From the NCBI GenBank assembly GCA_013397115.1, contig VWZW01004141.1, positions 1,860,001 through 1,924,000 of the forward strand: a stretch of DNA of 64,000 nucleotides, written 5' to 3'. The notes beneath the pieces are model-generated. The model saw only the letters and a list, made by a program, of their open reading frames with translations, made no database searches and was not told where the DNA came from. Origin of the DNA: Edolisoma coerulescens. Taxonomy: Eukaryota; Chordata; Aves; Passeriformes; Campephagidae. A program made the translations under genes and the position numbers. This document shows, one piece after another, positions 24,401 to 38,823 of the stretch. Positions within the stretch are counted from its first letter, which is position 1. Every line of letters begins with the position of its first letter.

Positions 24401-27400
24401 ATCTTAACATGTATTAGACACAAAGTTGTTTTTGCAGGAGGAAATCATGTACAGAGGAACTCAGGAGCCCAAGTGTTACTTGTATGAATTTCCAAGCACA
24501 TGTTTCTGGGGTAAAATTTGTAATCTAAACACCAGGGTAATGGTAAGAAAATCAAGAAGATGTTGATTTATGCAAAAGCCTGGCAAGGTTCTACTTTTAT
24601 AATTCTTTATCCCCAAAGCATCACCATGGAGAACACTTCCCTAGTTGCACTCATTAATCTCTCCAACTTAATTTTTACTTTTGAACTGACTCTGTTTTGT
24701 AAAGAACTGTAGCTTCAGTTTCCCAGTTATCATTTTAAAGATGAACATCACAGGACAACTGGATTATTCTGTAGAATAAGAACAAAACCAGAGTTTAAGC
24801 TAGGCTGCCACACCTGCAGTGCCCAGCTGAGGGGCACCAGGGAGAGGAACCCCCTTTGCTGGGCACTTCTGAATCACAGCAGTGTTTTGATAACAATGAT
24901 TCCATTCAAGCCTCTAGTGAAGCTCCCAAACAAGCCCCCATTTGTTACATGGGTGAGCTCAAAAAAACAAATTAAAAAAAAAGGCCTGTATCAGATTGCT
25001 GCTCAAGAAACTGTCAGCTCCGATCTCTTTAACAAGGCTTCACAGCCAGAGGGCATGCCAGCTGGCACGGGATGCATTTCTTTCTTTGGGGACTGCATCA
25101 GCTGGTTTAGGTTCAAACGAAAAGAGAAAAAAAAGCAACAAACAAATACACTGAACAAAATTTATATTAAAAGGCGAGAGAATTGTCAGAAACCAGTCAT
25201 ACCCAAAAAGCCCAGAAATATCTATACTGGAGAAAGAAAAAAAAAAAAAAAGAATCATGGTGAAAATTATTCCCTCTTAAAGGAAAAGAAAATACCTGTA
25301 TCCTCTTTTGACATCAAACTCCTGGGAATCTAACACCACAAAAATGCCAGGTTTCTTGATAAATTGAGGTCCACTCTGAACTCCTGCCATGACTACCTAA
25401 GTGTGAATTGTGGGAGGTGGCAGTCAGAATGCACAGCAAGAGTGAAGTGCTCAGAGGTCCAAGGACGCAGGCTCAGCAGGCACCCATCCTGCCAGAAAAG
25501 CATCTCCAGATCAGAGAGCATCAGCGGTAAGGTCAGCTACCCCACAGATCACCAGCATTAAGACAAAGGCTTCATCAAACTTAGATGTTCTGTTTCCTAG
25601 TGATATACAGTGTTAATGTGAAACATAAACTGCTTTGTGAATTATCAGCTGCTAAGCCACATGGCAACTGATGCGATATGAAAGCAAGATAACAACCGGA
25701 ACCCATGTGGTTTAACATCTGATCTCCAGATATTTCCAGTGCTTGGAAATGATTGTGGGAGATCAGTACAAATGCTCAGGACCAGCACTTATCCAAAACC
25801 AGTGACCAGAATGTAAGTATTTGGGCTTCTGGTACATTCATGCCAAGGCACATGGAAGATAATGGGTATCATCTGACACCTTTATCAAGAACTGTCAATG
25901 CACTCCTAGCTGAGCTACAGAAGGTCTTACCACCCAAACCCCAGTGCCACCAGTACATTTCCTTAGCCCTTTTCATTATTTATAATATGATCTCTCCATC
26001 TCGAATGCACAGCAGCAAGATCTTGCCTTTGTCCACAACAGCTCTATTTCAGAGGCCTTTCTTCTGCACTTCCTGCAAGATGGCTGTTGCCTTGGGCCCC
26101 AGGGGGACTGCAGTAATTGAGTTACACAGTAATCAGAGAAGGAATCTGATTGATTTTCCAACCCATTCCACTTTAATGGTGTCATCATGACACAAAATTC
26201 CTCATTAGTCTGCTCAGTTCTGAGACACCACAGCCCCTCTCTTTGTCTGTGGTGGTATCTGAATGCCAGGCCTCCAGGTACAGCCCCTCTCTCACAAAGA
26301 TGGGGAACCTGGCAAGCAGTGTCAACAAAACACAGCAAGCCACACAGCAAAAGAACTAGTAGAAAGCTCAGAAGAATGAATGCTGGTTGTATTTCACATA
26401 TTGGGTAAAAAAAAAATCATGGAAATCACAGCCACATTGAAATGAAATTGCCATGCTCATTTTTGGGCTCTGGCCATGTGTTTCAGCTAACACCCACTGC
26501 CAGTCGAATCCTGCCATAAGAGACTGCCTAAGGAATAAAAAATTCAGATCAAAGAGGCAAGAAACACTAATGGTGCCCATGCTGCTCTGACAGACAGGGC
26601 TGCAGCCTCCAACCAGCTCTGTGCTCTGCTTGGGCAAGTCCCCACACAGGGAAAAACCTCTCAGAACAGACCTGTGCTGAGCCAGAAAGCTGCCAGCTGG
26701 CCAGCAGGCTTGAAATGTGGCAGTTTGATATAAGAGGAGAAGACCTGTGTGAGGAAGTAATAATTATTTTAATTCCTTTATTATCACCCCTAGACAGGTA
26801 TGTAACTTCACACCTCTGCAAGAGGAACAAACTGCGAGCCATGCTAAACAGATCTGTGTGCACCCCTCTCATCCCAGTCTGGTGGAAACCCAACTGCAGC
26901 CTTGAATTTACCCTTGTGCCAGTGCAATGAAGTCTGAAGACAACATGAAGGCAGAGGTCTTGGAGAGGCCAGCTCCAGGCCAGCTTCGCAGAGGGCTGCA
27001 CAGGGATCCCATGACTCCTGCAAGGTTCTTGGTGTTTGGATACATGATGGATACCTTTGTTTGCAGCAGATCTTTGTTCTCTTGCTTTTTTATATTACAA
27101 AAAAATAAACGATAGGTTTACTCCTTCCCATGCCAGTGACAGAGGCATGGCCCAGCATCACCTGTTAGCAATATAAGCCAATCCTTTCCCCTGAAAAAAA
27201 AAAAAAAGGTCCTCCTCATAAGAGCTTCCAGGAAATCTGGTTTTCAGCTCCCTGCCCCATCATACTACACTCACTGCTTGGGGTCATTATAACTGACCTG
27301 ACTCATTTTCCAAAGCAAGGGAATTTCAAGCTTTTACACTCAGGTATTCCCTCAAGCTAAATGTCAGCACCACAAGCCCCAACAAGTTTCACTGCCTCAG

Positions 27401-29009
27401 CATAGGACAAATTTAGGAAGGGAAAACAGTTTGACATCTTGTTTTTCAAGCCTGCTTAAGGAGCAGATGTGCAAATAAGGGACCTGAAGAATTGTTAAAA
27501 AACCAAATTAAATTTCAGCCTTCAGCAGTCACTGATGCTACTCGGTAAAAATACGTAGCTTGGCAGCTGCACACCTCTGCTGAAATGAAAAGGAAAGACT
27601 ACAGGTATTGTAGCAGTGGAAGTGCTCACACAGGTCAGAGCTTTCCACCAGCTGAGGGGATGTAACTGCTCTGGGAGCGTACAGGTCTCCGTAATGCAAC
27701 TGCTCATAGGAAAGAAAGGAGGCACTTTCCTCAGAGATGACCGAAGGCACATATCCATTCCTTCACTTCATGTGTTACTGAGCCTTTAAAATCTATGTAT
27801 CAGGCCACCACAAGAACAGCAGTTTCATTCTGGCCTTGCCTCTCCTTCTTGTGCCTTTCCTGACACATAGGTCTGTGCCTGCTCTGACCCTAACCCTTTT
27901 CCCACAGCAGGGGATAATGAGACAGCAGCTCCTCTCTGCACCCAGACACTTGGAGCTGTGGGACAGAGAGCCAGAGACAGCGCAGGCCAGAGCCTTGCAA
28001 CACAAAGGCAGTCCAAGCTGCTCTACAATCCCCCTCCAGATGGAAAGTGAATATGTCAGTCACCCCCAAGGGAGGGAATACACCATCTTCAGCCTCCTCC
28101 TTTCATCAGGAATCAACACGTATGCTCTATCATGGCAGAACATCTCCAACTCAGCTGTGGGAACAGGAAATAGATGCAGTTCCTTCCGCATTAGATATGG
28201 ACAAGAATCTCATTTCCATTCTCTCATGCTCCCTGCTTATCACAATTCGGATGAACTATTCTCCTGCAGAAAGCAAAACGTCTTCTCTGGTGATATCTCC
28301 TAAGTAACTTAATCAAGTGGGAAATACAGTCAAACTGAGGCAAAACCAAGAAAATTCAGTGTCTGTCAGAGTTGAAGTATCTTAATATAGAATGTATACT
28401 GTGAAAGTTTATCTGTAATTGTTATGAAAGCAGCCTAACCGTTCTTCCCATGAGCTATACTTAGAAAATTTCACCTTAATTAGCAAGAGGCTGATCTTCT
28501 ACATTCTATATTTCTCCTGCCACGTAACACATACGAGATAATATTTTACAATCAATTTTATCTAGGAACACGTGACAATAGGGAACAGGTTTAACACCAT
28601 TACACTGAAAGTTTGTCCAAACTGACATCAGCAGAAAGCTGTAAGTATGCTCCACCAAATCTCAGAACCTCAGGAAAGCTCTTGAGCTCCTGCGCTCACC
28701 TGTTCTGGTATATTTGCACCAAAATTCAGGGTCAGAATCTGCTGGGTTTCTAAAAGAACATGTTCCCCAGCTGTGTACAGCAGCTCCCTCCTACCCGTCT
28801 TCAACTGGGATGTTCTACTCACAAGACCTCTACCCAGTGCAAAGTTCATGGTCTGTCTCCCAGCCCTTGCAGTATCTAATTATCCAGTTCTCTATTACCT
28901 TAGTGTGATTGAAATAAGTAAGTCTCCTGGACTCAGAAAAAAAAGTATTCACATTTTTGCAGGCATGGCTATTGCAAGACAGCTTTTAACACAATGCAAA
29001 CTCCTGCCC
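21430..29009. other. Noncoding DNA upstream of NDST2's coding part
   Basis: No exon is recognised. Open frames here, for example the lysine-rich one at 24887-25333, are low-complexity or random. Small A-runs occur at 25237-25251 and 27194-27207. This may be the first intron of NDST2 if its promoter lies further right. Confidence 0.6.
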
Positions 29010-29099
29010 AAAAAAACCCAACCAATCAACCAACCAACAAAAAACAACAACAACAACAACAAAAAAAAAACCAGAAAGAAAAGAAAAGAGAGAGGCAAA
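29010..29099. repeat. Compound simple repeat (CCAA, CAA, A and AAAGA units)
   Basis: A run of A leads into ACCAATCAACCAACCAAC, then six CAA units at about 29044-29061, ten A and a purine-rich AAAGA stretch. On the minus strand it is a T/GTT/GGTT-rich tract. Confidence 0.85.
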
Positions 29100-29429
29100 A
29101 GTGACATAAGCAAGCTATAAATCTGGCCAGGCAAAATGAGTAAAAACAAGCAATGGGAAGAAGAGTAGAATGAGTGGAAAAGGCATGAATTGAGGTCTAT
29201 ATAGCTTATACAGGCTGGGTAAGACAAGAGTTTGGAGGCCTGGTTTTTACAAGACAGGAGCAAATCCAAAGTGCTCTACTGCCCTCTCCAAGCCTTCATG
29301 GCCATCTGTGCAATGAAAAGTCATTCTCGGCTTTTTCACAAGCATTATGGCAGAAAGAGAACTCAGTGGGGGCACTGCATCCACCAACAGCCTCTGAATG
29401 CCCTGACCAGCCTCCACCTCCTGAGCTGT

Positions 29430-29710
29430 GAGCTGCGCCTGAGCTCAGGCCGGACCTGAACTGTGCTACAAGTGTGCTCTGCCTTGCTGGCCTGACTCTG
29501 ATCACTGTGCACGCAGCTGGTGACTGGACTCCAGGCTGAACCTGGTACCTATCACTGCCTGCCTCGGTAGTTGTGCTGTTTGGGTGCTGTTGCTGAGGGT
29601 GCTGCCTGTGCCAGCAGAGGGTGGATGGAGGCCCCCTGCACGGTGGGGTGAGGCAACTCCAGCCTGGTGCGGTCCTTATGGCCTTGATGGACCCCGCAGC
29701 AGCTTCACAC
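29430..29710. other. GC-rich patch, possible old repeat fragment
   Basis: About 280 bases of GC-rich DNA in an AT-rich setting, with repeated CTG-rich words (CTGGTGACTGGACTCCAGGC, GTGCTGTTGCTGAGGGTGCT). No frame resembles a known protein. The style recalls avian LTR-type repeats, but I cannot place it. Confidence 0.25.
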
Positions 29711-32700
29711 ACACTGAGTCTTCCATAGACGAGGATGCGTAAGTGACAGGAGGACGGAAACAGGGCGCTAAAAAGTTGTGACTATTGTTAGACTTCCCCG
29801 TCTTAATGTGGGTGGAATTATTTTGTTTTCTCTCAAACCATCTGTGTTTGCAGTTGTCACAAAATCGCAGGCAACGCACACTTATTTCCACACCACAGCT
29901 TACACTATGACATGCTCACTACCATTTCTAAACAACAATAACTTCAACCCTGTACCTTCTGTTTCCCCTTGTTTCCACCTTGTTTTTATATAATCAACTC
30001 AGAGAAACAAAACTCTTTCGAAAAGACATACATCTCAAATATATTAATTTTAAACTGTACTGTAATTACATGCCACTAGTTTTTAGTCTTCCATTTTCTA
30101 GACTTAATTACTAAAGCGGGCGCTATATTCTTACAATTTTAATTAGTCAACTGCTTACAAGTAGAATTCTTTCTGCTATGAAGCACTGCATCTTTAAAAC
30201 ACTCATTCATGCAGAATTAAGTCCAGGACCTCATTAACATCCTAATTAACAGTACCCAGGACAACTCAAGAAAAAAAGCTGCCATATTTGCAACCAAATT
30301 GACCCTCTGACAAAACTGAAGTTTTGTCAGGAAAGCTCAAGAGTTTTGAGCAAAATACAGATCTCTATTTGGGACTGCAGCTGAAGATAAAACTGATCTG
30401 GGTATTGAAAACTGCAAGGTGCCCAATTATGGGTTTTGGAGACTAACTCAGCTATCTTGGAGACTCTTCCCCAAAATTTACAGTGCAAGTAATCAAAATG
30501 CCCAATGAAATGCAATCAATTACTGAAAACTGGATTAATTTTTTATTATTAACATGAAAGCCGTTCATGTGTTGAAGCAAGATATTTATTCCATGAAGAA
30601 AATGAATATTAAGTTCACTTTTAGTTTCTGATAATGAAAAAACATGGTTAACCTTCAAGTCAAAATTCATGGAGTCAGTCTGTGCCATTTTGCAAGCTTT
30701 TGTAAGTATTTACAGGATAAAACAATTATGAAACTATTTCTGTTTCACATGTAGCAGTAAGAGACAAGGGCAGATATTATAAGAAGCGGGACTTAAGAAA
30801 CCAGAAGCATTCAGAACACTGTTTATTATGAAACTTAGTCTAACGCAACATTAATGTTTCCAGGGATTCTTTTGCTTTCTTAATAAATCTTCAGCTTAGT
30901 TCAAATAAGTGAACAGAAAACAGAAAATCCCAATAAATTTTCTAAAAATCAGTGATCCAATTGCCTTATCTCCGTTGGAATAGAAAGAAGAGAATTGCCA
31001 GAAAAGCAAAATTCTCTCCAAGTAGAAATGTGCATCAGCCTGTACGGTGAGGTGTTCAGTAGGACAGAGAGCACGCTTCTCTTGGTCTAGCCTGGTACAG
31101 GGTATTCAGCCTGTGAAATGCATTGCAAAAACCACATTAACCCGATCCACCACTTGCATACAACAACATAATCACTTACCAACACGTTTCTACTAATATG
31201 GTGGGTCTTGTGCTTGTTTTTGCGGAAAGACTTGTTCCACAAAGAAAGAGACACAAAAATGGTTTAGAAACAGTAAGCAGATCCATCTCATGCCTGCCTC
31301 TGTGAGCTTGTCCATGCTAGGGAATGCCAGCCATGGCAGCATAATTACCACCGTAGGGAAGCTGTGCAGTGACAGGAATACTGCTGAGCACCACCAGATT
31401 TGCCCAGAGCCCTGTGTTTTCTACTTTCATTTCATGCAGGTTGATCAACACAGCTGAACTTTGCCTATGCAGACAGGCTAGCTGATGGCACTTGCTGTAA
31501 CACAGACATTAATTTTCCACAACCTAGCAATTACCTTAAGATAAAATGTGGCTGTTCTTTAACAGCATACAGAAAATAGTGAACTACATGAAAAATTCTG
31601 CACTCAAAATGAGAAGGGGAATTTACTACTAATCATTGTATGAAGATCTAATGCAAACAGTGCTCAACAAAATAGTGGCAAATACACTCCTTTATCTTGC
31701 CATATGTACTAACTCACATTAAGAAGCACGACCCAGAACAGCAGATATAAGAAAGGAAAGCTACGAAAGAGAGACAATTAGTCAAGTAAACAACTTGGGA
31801 ATGATTGCTGGAAGAAACAGGTTCACAAGAGCAGAGAAAGGGAGGGAGGATTTGGCAGCAGACTGGGAGACTCTTCCAGGAATAGGAGGCAGCATGAAAC
31901 AAAATGCAAAGCTGAGAGTAGGAGGAAGAGATAAATGGAGGAGTACACAGCGAGTCAGAGGGCGAATAGGACAAAATGACAGCTCACATTGCTTAAGGAG
32001 GCAGAAACACAGTGCCTAAAGACAGAATCTTCCTAAGATATTAGGTCTAGCTTGCCTGCATTTAAAAAACATAGGTTCTCTAATAACCAAAAAAAGCATG
32101 GTCTAAAAGGCTTAACAACTCATCTTCAAAGGCTAATTCCACCAGAAACAGACCAGCATGCTTACAGCTTATGTATTTATTTAATACTGATGGAGGAGGG
32201 CTCATACAGTCTGGACCTCTGAAATTCACTGTGCCATGCAATATTCCAGACACACTGCAATATTATTCCATCCATATCCTGACTAAAGGCACTTCTGGTT
32301 TGGCTGTGAAAATCTAACACACTTGCAGTACTCACTGCATTCATCCTTTCCTTTGTCGTTCCAAAGCATTCCAGAGCAATGGAAGGCAAGAGCTACATTA
32401 AGGCAGTAAAGTTGACTCAACTACATTCTTACAGTGCCTTCTGCCCTTTCAGTTGTGAGCTGTGTCCCACACAGAAACACAAGTGGTATTAGCTAGCTGA
32501 CAGTATAGATTACCTACATTACAGAATACTCCCAAGAAACATTATAAATGCTGAAATTTCATCATCAGTGTTGAAATCCCAGATTCAAATGTGCTAATTG
32601 ATCTTGGTGAGGTAACAGATACAGTATTAAGGGATCTGAAAACTATAAAGTATCTCGCGCGCAGATGTGATGGGAGAGAAACAACTGCATTTAGCATTCA

Positions 32701-35700
32701 AGTAATTCAAACTCCACTTTGCAGCAACACTGTAACTAATAATTAATGCCTTCTCGTAGCCTCAGATTAGATTAACACTATGCTTCCAGACAAGATGTTT
32801 TCCTTCTTTTTCTACTCAACAGTGCTGCAAATGAGAGAGCAAAGGCAGTCTGGATATCCCAACTCTGAAGTTTCCTACCTTCTTCATTGCAGACAAAACA
32901 CAAGAATTAAATAATTGTTAGCTAGAAAGCAACTCTGAAGAGCTATAATTATGTTACTAAAAATATATAATGAGAAACATATTTTAAAATTTTAGACATC
33001 AATTTTAGAAGTTAAATACAGAAATTAATTTTAACTCTAATGATTTGGTCTACTTAACTCTCACATAATTAATTTGTTAGCTGAAATATAAAGATTACAG
33101 TTTTTTGGAAGACATGCTATTTTCTTATACAACAAAGAAATGAAGCCTGTAAAATTCAGTCTTCATTATGAATCTGGGTTAGCACTTCTGCAGTAATTTG
33201 AAATGCTTTGACTTTGTCCCCACTCTCCGGTGAAGTGCTAAGTGACTTGCAGAACACCTGGGATTGCAAGTGTTAACAGAAAGCACATTCAAAGGACCTG
33301 CTGACATCTTCGTACCTATAGCAAGAATCCTGCCCCAGTGGTTTCATATTTATTTTTGCCTGCATTCCCCATTGCCTGCCTGTATTTTTCCAACCAATTT
33401 AGTTGACACGACCAGGCAGCATCGTGAGGCAGCTGCCTGCCACTGGATGCAGCCCAGCCTCCTCTCTGCTTGCCAGGCGCTGGCTTTACTGCCTGACTTC
33501 CTTCTCAGCTGAGAGGGGCATGGACAAGAGTGCAAATTCACCAGTATCACCCCACCCCACCGAGGAGAGCAGACCTGAACATCCTTCTCTTCCTCAGCCA
33601 CACAAGGTGACAGCTTGACAAATGCATTGGTCATTTCAGCTTCAGGAAATCCAGGAACGCGGCTCTTGGTTTGAAGCCCTGGCGTCCCTGTGCTCAGTCG
33701 GGCTGTCCCTGGGCAGCAGTGCCAGAGAACTCTACCCATGCAGCGCCAAGGGCTGTGTGTAGGGGTTATCAAGTTTTATGCTACTCTCACTCAGCTCCTC
33801 CAGAGTTAAGCCAGGGTTTTCTAACTCACTCCTGCAAATGTAAACTAAGGACCCAATTTTGTCCTCTCACCCAAATGCCAGCTTCCCAAAGCATTCCAAG
33901 AGGAAGACTCCACATATGAGCTACAGGCAAGGACTCTGTGTTTGGGAGACCAACATTAGGAACTGCCAGAGAAACTTCAGTGCCCTGTTTGGATTCCTTC
34001 TTTCTGTTCTTGCAGAGTTAGAAGGGGCAAAAGGACAAGCACGATTACCACAGGAGATGAGACAGGGATATTAAAATCTTTAACTTCCTCTTTGTGCACT
34101 GGTCCACAAGCAGCAGAAATGGGTTCAAAGAATATCTTTGAGACAGTGAGAGTTCTTCATGTACTCTCTGGAAGGGAGCTAGATATCATCCTAAAAGCTA
34201 GGGAATTTAAGAGAAAGGCTGACTTCAGTCCTTTACTCCACATTTACCTTGATGCAGTCACACATTTCCAGGACTCTATCCCAAAAACGGGAATCACGTA
34301 ACACAACGTTGCTGAGCACCAGCCTCAACAGCACTTTGTGAATGTCTCAGAACGAACTGGTATCCTGGTGTTACCTGGGTAAAACACAAACTTCAAAACG
34401 GTGATAAGGGTGGGATTGCCACCACTTGCTGCTCTACTACAAACACTCCAGAGAACCAGATCCGAGACAGAAAAAAGTCAAAAATTCTCCATCAGTTCTC
34501 AATTAGCAGAAGGATTCTAACTCAGCTTGGTTTGCTGGCAACATAAAGGTTGCTCCATGGAAGGGGTGAAAATTCTCTTCCCCTCCATTGCATTTTCCAG
34601 GCTTTCATACATTTCTTTCCCTCCACTGCTGCTATTTGCATCAAAATGGGAATCACATTCATTCAACAAGGGCCACCTCAGAGGTTAAACTACTGGCAGT
34701 GACACTTAATTTATTGAAAAGGGGGAAGACAGAGAGTTTATTTTAGGTCAATCTGCTTATATGAAGAATCACCTTGGACTCTGCAAATGCTAAGAATACA
34801 AATAAAGAGGAGGTATTTGAGTCTTCTATTTTTATGGGAGAGTTCCACTTCCCTCCACGATCCTAAACAGAGTAGTCCACCAACCGATGTAACATCTGCA
34901 GGCTGAATCAATGCCATGAATGCTTCCACCTCAGAAGTAACACCTTATCTTCTACCCCCCGCTCCTTACAGAAATACAAACTGAACAATCTGTCAGTGGG
35001 ACACACTGGAGGTTTGTATTATGTGCTCTCCCACATTCCCCACCCCTCGGCAAGGAAAACCCTTTGGCCTTTACACAAATATATTCTATTTGAATTTTCA
35101 GTATAAAAATGATTTAGTTATTCTGAAATGAAGCCCACAATATGGAGTGGTCACTAAGCACCACAGAAAGGCTGAAAAGCTACAACACACTCAAGCACAG
35201 AGAGGTAAACTTCTCCATTTGGGTTTTTTCAGTTCTGAAAATGAGGGTCCCTGCATAATCTCAACTCATATAAGGGGTATGAAAAAGCAAGACTATACTA
35301 TCTTCATACAACACCTAACTTCACAGCCTTTTGTTTGGAAGAAGGCATCACATTGACTGAAAGCAGATTTTCAAACAGCAAGCTACAAAACCAAATTCCT
35401 TTGGGGAATATTTTGCATTAAAAATGGCTTCATACTTGCAGTGAAATATTCCAGCATCAGCCATACTCTAAGCACAATGTGTGCTCGCTCTCTCCACGAG
35501 CCCCTGGGCCTGGCTTGCTGAGTCTATGGTGAGTTTGTTATTGCCCTAGGGGAGCATTAGATAATAAAAAGCTCCAAGTTTTCCTTTCACTTCATGCCTG
35601 GGCTCATCATAATGTATATAAGCAGACTTAGTCTGCAGACCTTCCTTCTTTACATCTTCCCCCTCCTATTTCCCAGCAACCCAACAACATTTTTTACAAA

Positions 35701-38404
35701 TGAGCACTACCAATTGTCTCTTTTGAAACTAGGTTATTGAAACTATCACCTTTTAGAGTGTTGCAGAGAATAAAACAAGGTTCTCAGCTTTCAAACACAA
35801 CTGAATGCTTTTACTGCACCAAGTGACTCCACCATGAAGCATCAGAAAACAGGCACCCCCATAGAGCGATAACTACTCCAGTACCTGCCCCTGCCCAGCT
35901 CTGCGCTACAGGTGGCACTTCATCCTGCTGGAAGAAAAATTCAGCAAGGTTCAGGTGTGTGAAAGGAGGTACAACAACAGAGACACGTCTATATATACCC
36001 AAGGGGCAACACCAGGCTGAACAGGGGCCTTGCAACCAGAGCTCAACTGTGCCTTCAGGCAAACGGCTGCTCCACTCCCGAAACACTGCAGCATTTTACT
36101 GTGCCTAATGTGGTTCTTTCACAGTGAAGGACAGCAGCAGGGTTAGCGACTTTCTGTTATATTTCATCTAAGGTGAACAGAGTTAACACACCATTTCAAA
36201 TGGTTTAAAACAATAGAGAACGTTTATATTGAAAGATCATTTGTATTTTTTTAGTAATTTCTTTCAAATCATCAAAGCTGAAAAGCCACATGGGAGGCTG
36301 ACTGACAATTCCAGCAGTGAAGTAAGATCCAAGATTTTTAGAGTTAGCAGCAAGGCAACCTTCAACAGGTTTCTTTGGCTCTCTTTTGGTTAAGCACTCC
36401 TATCAAAAGATCCCTTTTCTTTATATCTTTGGGATTCTTGAACTGAATAGCTTAGAGAAAGGCTACATCCTAAAACAATATGGAAAAAAATTCACTGCAA
36501 TTTTAGCTAACCTGAAACATATGACATCACTTAAACAGAGACCATCACCCTCATCTTTTATGAGCTGAATTTGGGAAGTGAAGGGGAAGGGTAGGGAAGG
36601 TATTTGAGAACTGTCTCTACTCTTCCATATAGCCACATTTTAGAGGTTTTAGGTAGCAAGAGCTACATCTACACCATTGCTTACAATGCAGGCCAACCAT
36701 CTAACTTATATTTGTTATTTTAAGATGAAAAACCAAAGACCCTTAAGAAAAGAGGCCTTGTGAAAAGTCTCAAGTTTATGCTCCAGGCCATGCTCTTGCT
36801 TTCTACATCTGCAGTGTCTGGCCAAATTGCAAAAGCATCTGTACTATCTTCATGAATGTGACTGGTTAATAAAAGAATATTTTCAAAGACCCAAATTCTG
36901 TTTAATGTGCCTTGACCAGGAGAATGGCAGCTACATGTCAGCTTGAGGATCAAGTTGTTTCTTAATGACCAGAAAAACCCTCAATGTTCCAAGTGAATCT
37001 CTGTTCCCAAGAAACTAAGAAAATGGAAATCAAACACACTGTTAACCAAAGGATCATCATTTACTAGTCTGTGGTGAAAGGAAAAAGAATATCTATAAAA
37101 ATTTCCATTTCTAAGCTTTCATCTTGCTAAATATTAACTAAGCAGAACTAGCTTTGCTTTTGAGATGCAAATGAGAATTTAGCTTGCTGTATGACAAAAC
37201 TAGTAATTGTGGTTTAGTCCTCAGGAAACGCATCATCTGATTTTTAAAACGTTCTCTGTAATGGCTCTGATCTTTACAATGATTTCATCAATTAACAATA
37301 TTGCTGACATCTCTTCATCCACCAGTCTGGTACCCAAGACATAAAGTGACTCTGAAGGTTCAAGGGAGTTATCTATTTATAGTGCATCATGAGCCGTAGC
37401 CTAGGCAAAGGCGTGCGCAGCTACAACCACCTTCCTCGCGCTACTCAAGTGCGTTCATGAGCCAACAGATCATCACAGGCCAGATTTCATCCTCCTCCAG
37501 CACATTTCAGAACCTGAATTTAACCCAGCAGCAAGGTCAGATGCAGAGACATTCTGTGGGGAGGGAAAAGGAGAGCAGGGGGAGGCAGAGAAGGAACAAA
37601 CAAAGAGCTTAATGAGCAAGGAACTATAGCAGGCATATCAGTATGAGATACAAGCCCTGCCAACTCCACTTAGTGCACTGCCTATTACAGTCACTGAATA
37701 GCAGCTCCTCCATCCTCCTCTCAAAGCATTGTTCTTGCAGATAATGACTGGTTAACAAGCAGTCAAACAGCAAGGCATGAAAGAAAGCAGTGTTTTCTTG
37801 TAACAACCTAGGTAGCACTTAGACAAGGAATAGCAAAGATAGGCACAAAGATTCAAATTCCTACCTTTAAAAGTGAAATCCTTACATGAAGTTACTCTCT
37901 CCAAAGGGGTCAGACAGTGAGCAACCCAAGGAAAGACATGAAGCCAAATGGAAAGCAAGAAAGCCTGAGAGCTGGTCTTCACAAAAATCATACAGTGAGA
38001 TGGCCTTTCTGGAGAAGGGCAGCTGGGCTGCACAGTCGGTAGATGGATAAACCATTCGTAGCAGTGGCTGCCTTCCCTTTACTCAGTGTTGCCAAAATCT
38101 CTCAGGTCATTTTGTGAACCCAAGGATGCTGTAATTTTAAGCACAGGCAAATGGAAAAATGCAAATAAATTCACGCTATTAAAAAGAGCACATCAGTGCT
38201 GAGCATAAGCACTGTTAATGACTAGCTGCTGTATCATACTGCAGCTACAGGTAGCTGGTGGGCAAAGCACAGTCCCACATAAACAGTTCAAAAGTACAGA
38301 TCCCTACCCCCAGAAACTATCTTGCCTTGCAGCTCCTCTCTGAAAAGCTTCCATGTCACTCCCTGAAATCTCAGGAACAATGAGAGGAAAGTAAGGAAGA
38401 CGGT
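29711..38404. other. Noncoding, mostly AT-rich DNA
   Basis: No exon, transposon tail or RNA gene is recognised. The parts at 29900-30700 and 32900-33150 are notably AT-rich. A small CpG-dense patch at 37385-37460 is described separately. Confidence 0.6.
37385..37460. other. Small CpG-dense patch
   Basis: Six or so CpGs within 75 bases (GAGCCGTAGC, GGCGTGCGCAGC, CTCGCGCTAC, GTGCGTTC) in DNA that otherwise almost lacks CpG. It is flanked by two copies of TCATGAGCC. No frame is evident. Confidence 0.4.
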
Positions 38405-38448
38405 GTGCAAAGGAAGGCATGGTCCAGTGCAAAGGAAAGCATGGTCCA
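38405..38448. repeat. Tandem duplication, two 22-base units
   Basis: GTGCAAAGGAAGGCATGGTC followed by CA is repeated immediately with a single G-to-A change. It looks like a recent local duplication. Confidence 0.85.
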
Positions 38449-38823
38449 ATGCTCAGCTTATCATGGCATACGGCAGATTTGAGATGTTCCATCAGGGTGG
38501 GGACACAGCTCCATTCCTTCCTTCTCTTACACACTGTGCATCTCATCACGGTAGGGCGTTGAACTCCATTTGTACGGCAGACAATGGGATCTGGCAGCAG
38601 TTCAAAGGCATTTATAGTGAAGTGATTGAATAAGCTCACTGCTGGCACAGGCAGGTGAGGATGCAGAGCGCCCCACTTCCCTCCCTTTCACTACTCAGGC
38701 TGCAAAGGCAGGTGCTGCACCGTGGGCAGCCAGTTCTCCTTTTGTTCCAGTGGCATGAGGATCAAGGAGGAAACCAAAAAGGTACCACCACCAAGAACAG
38801 CAGCACCTAAATGCACTTCAATA

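Noticed and set aside
24887..25333. Plus-strand open frame of 148 codons
   Set aside because: Lysine-rich low complexity produced by A-rich DNA, with no domain, splice signals or start context.
26229..26291. Repeated word ACAGCCCCTCTCT about 50 bases apart
   Set aside because: A single 13-base match without extended similarity, so not a supported repeat element.
26567..27001. Minus-strand open frame of 144 codons
   Set aside because: No similarity to any family I know, including CAMK2G, which would be the expected neighbour.
27836..28303. Plus-strand open frame of 155 codons
   Set aside because: No recognisable domain or family wording; length is within chance for 64 kb of six-frame translation.
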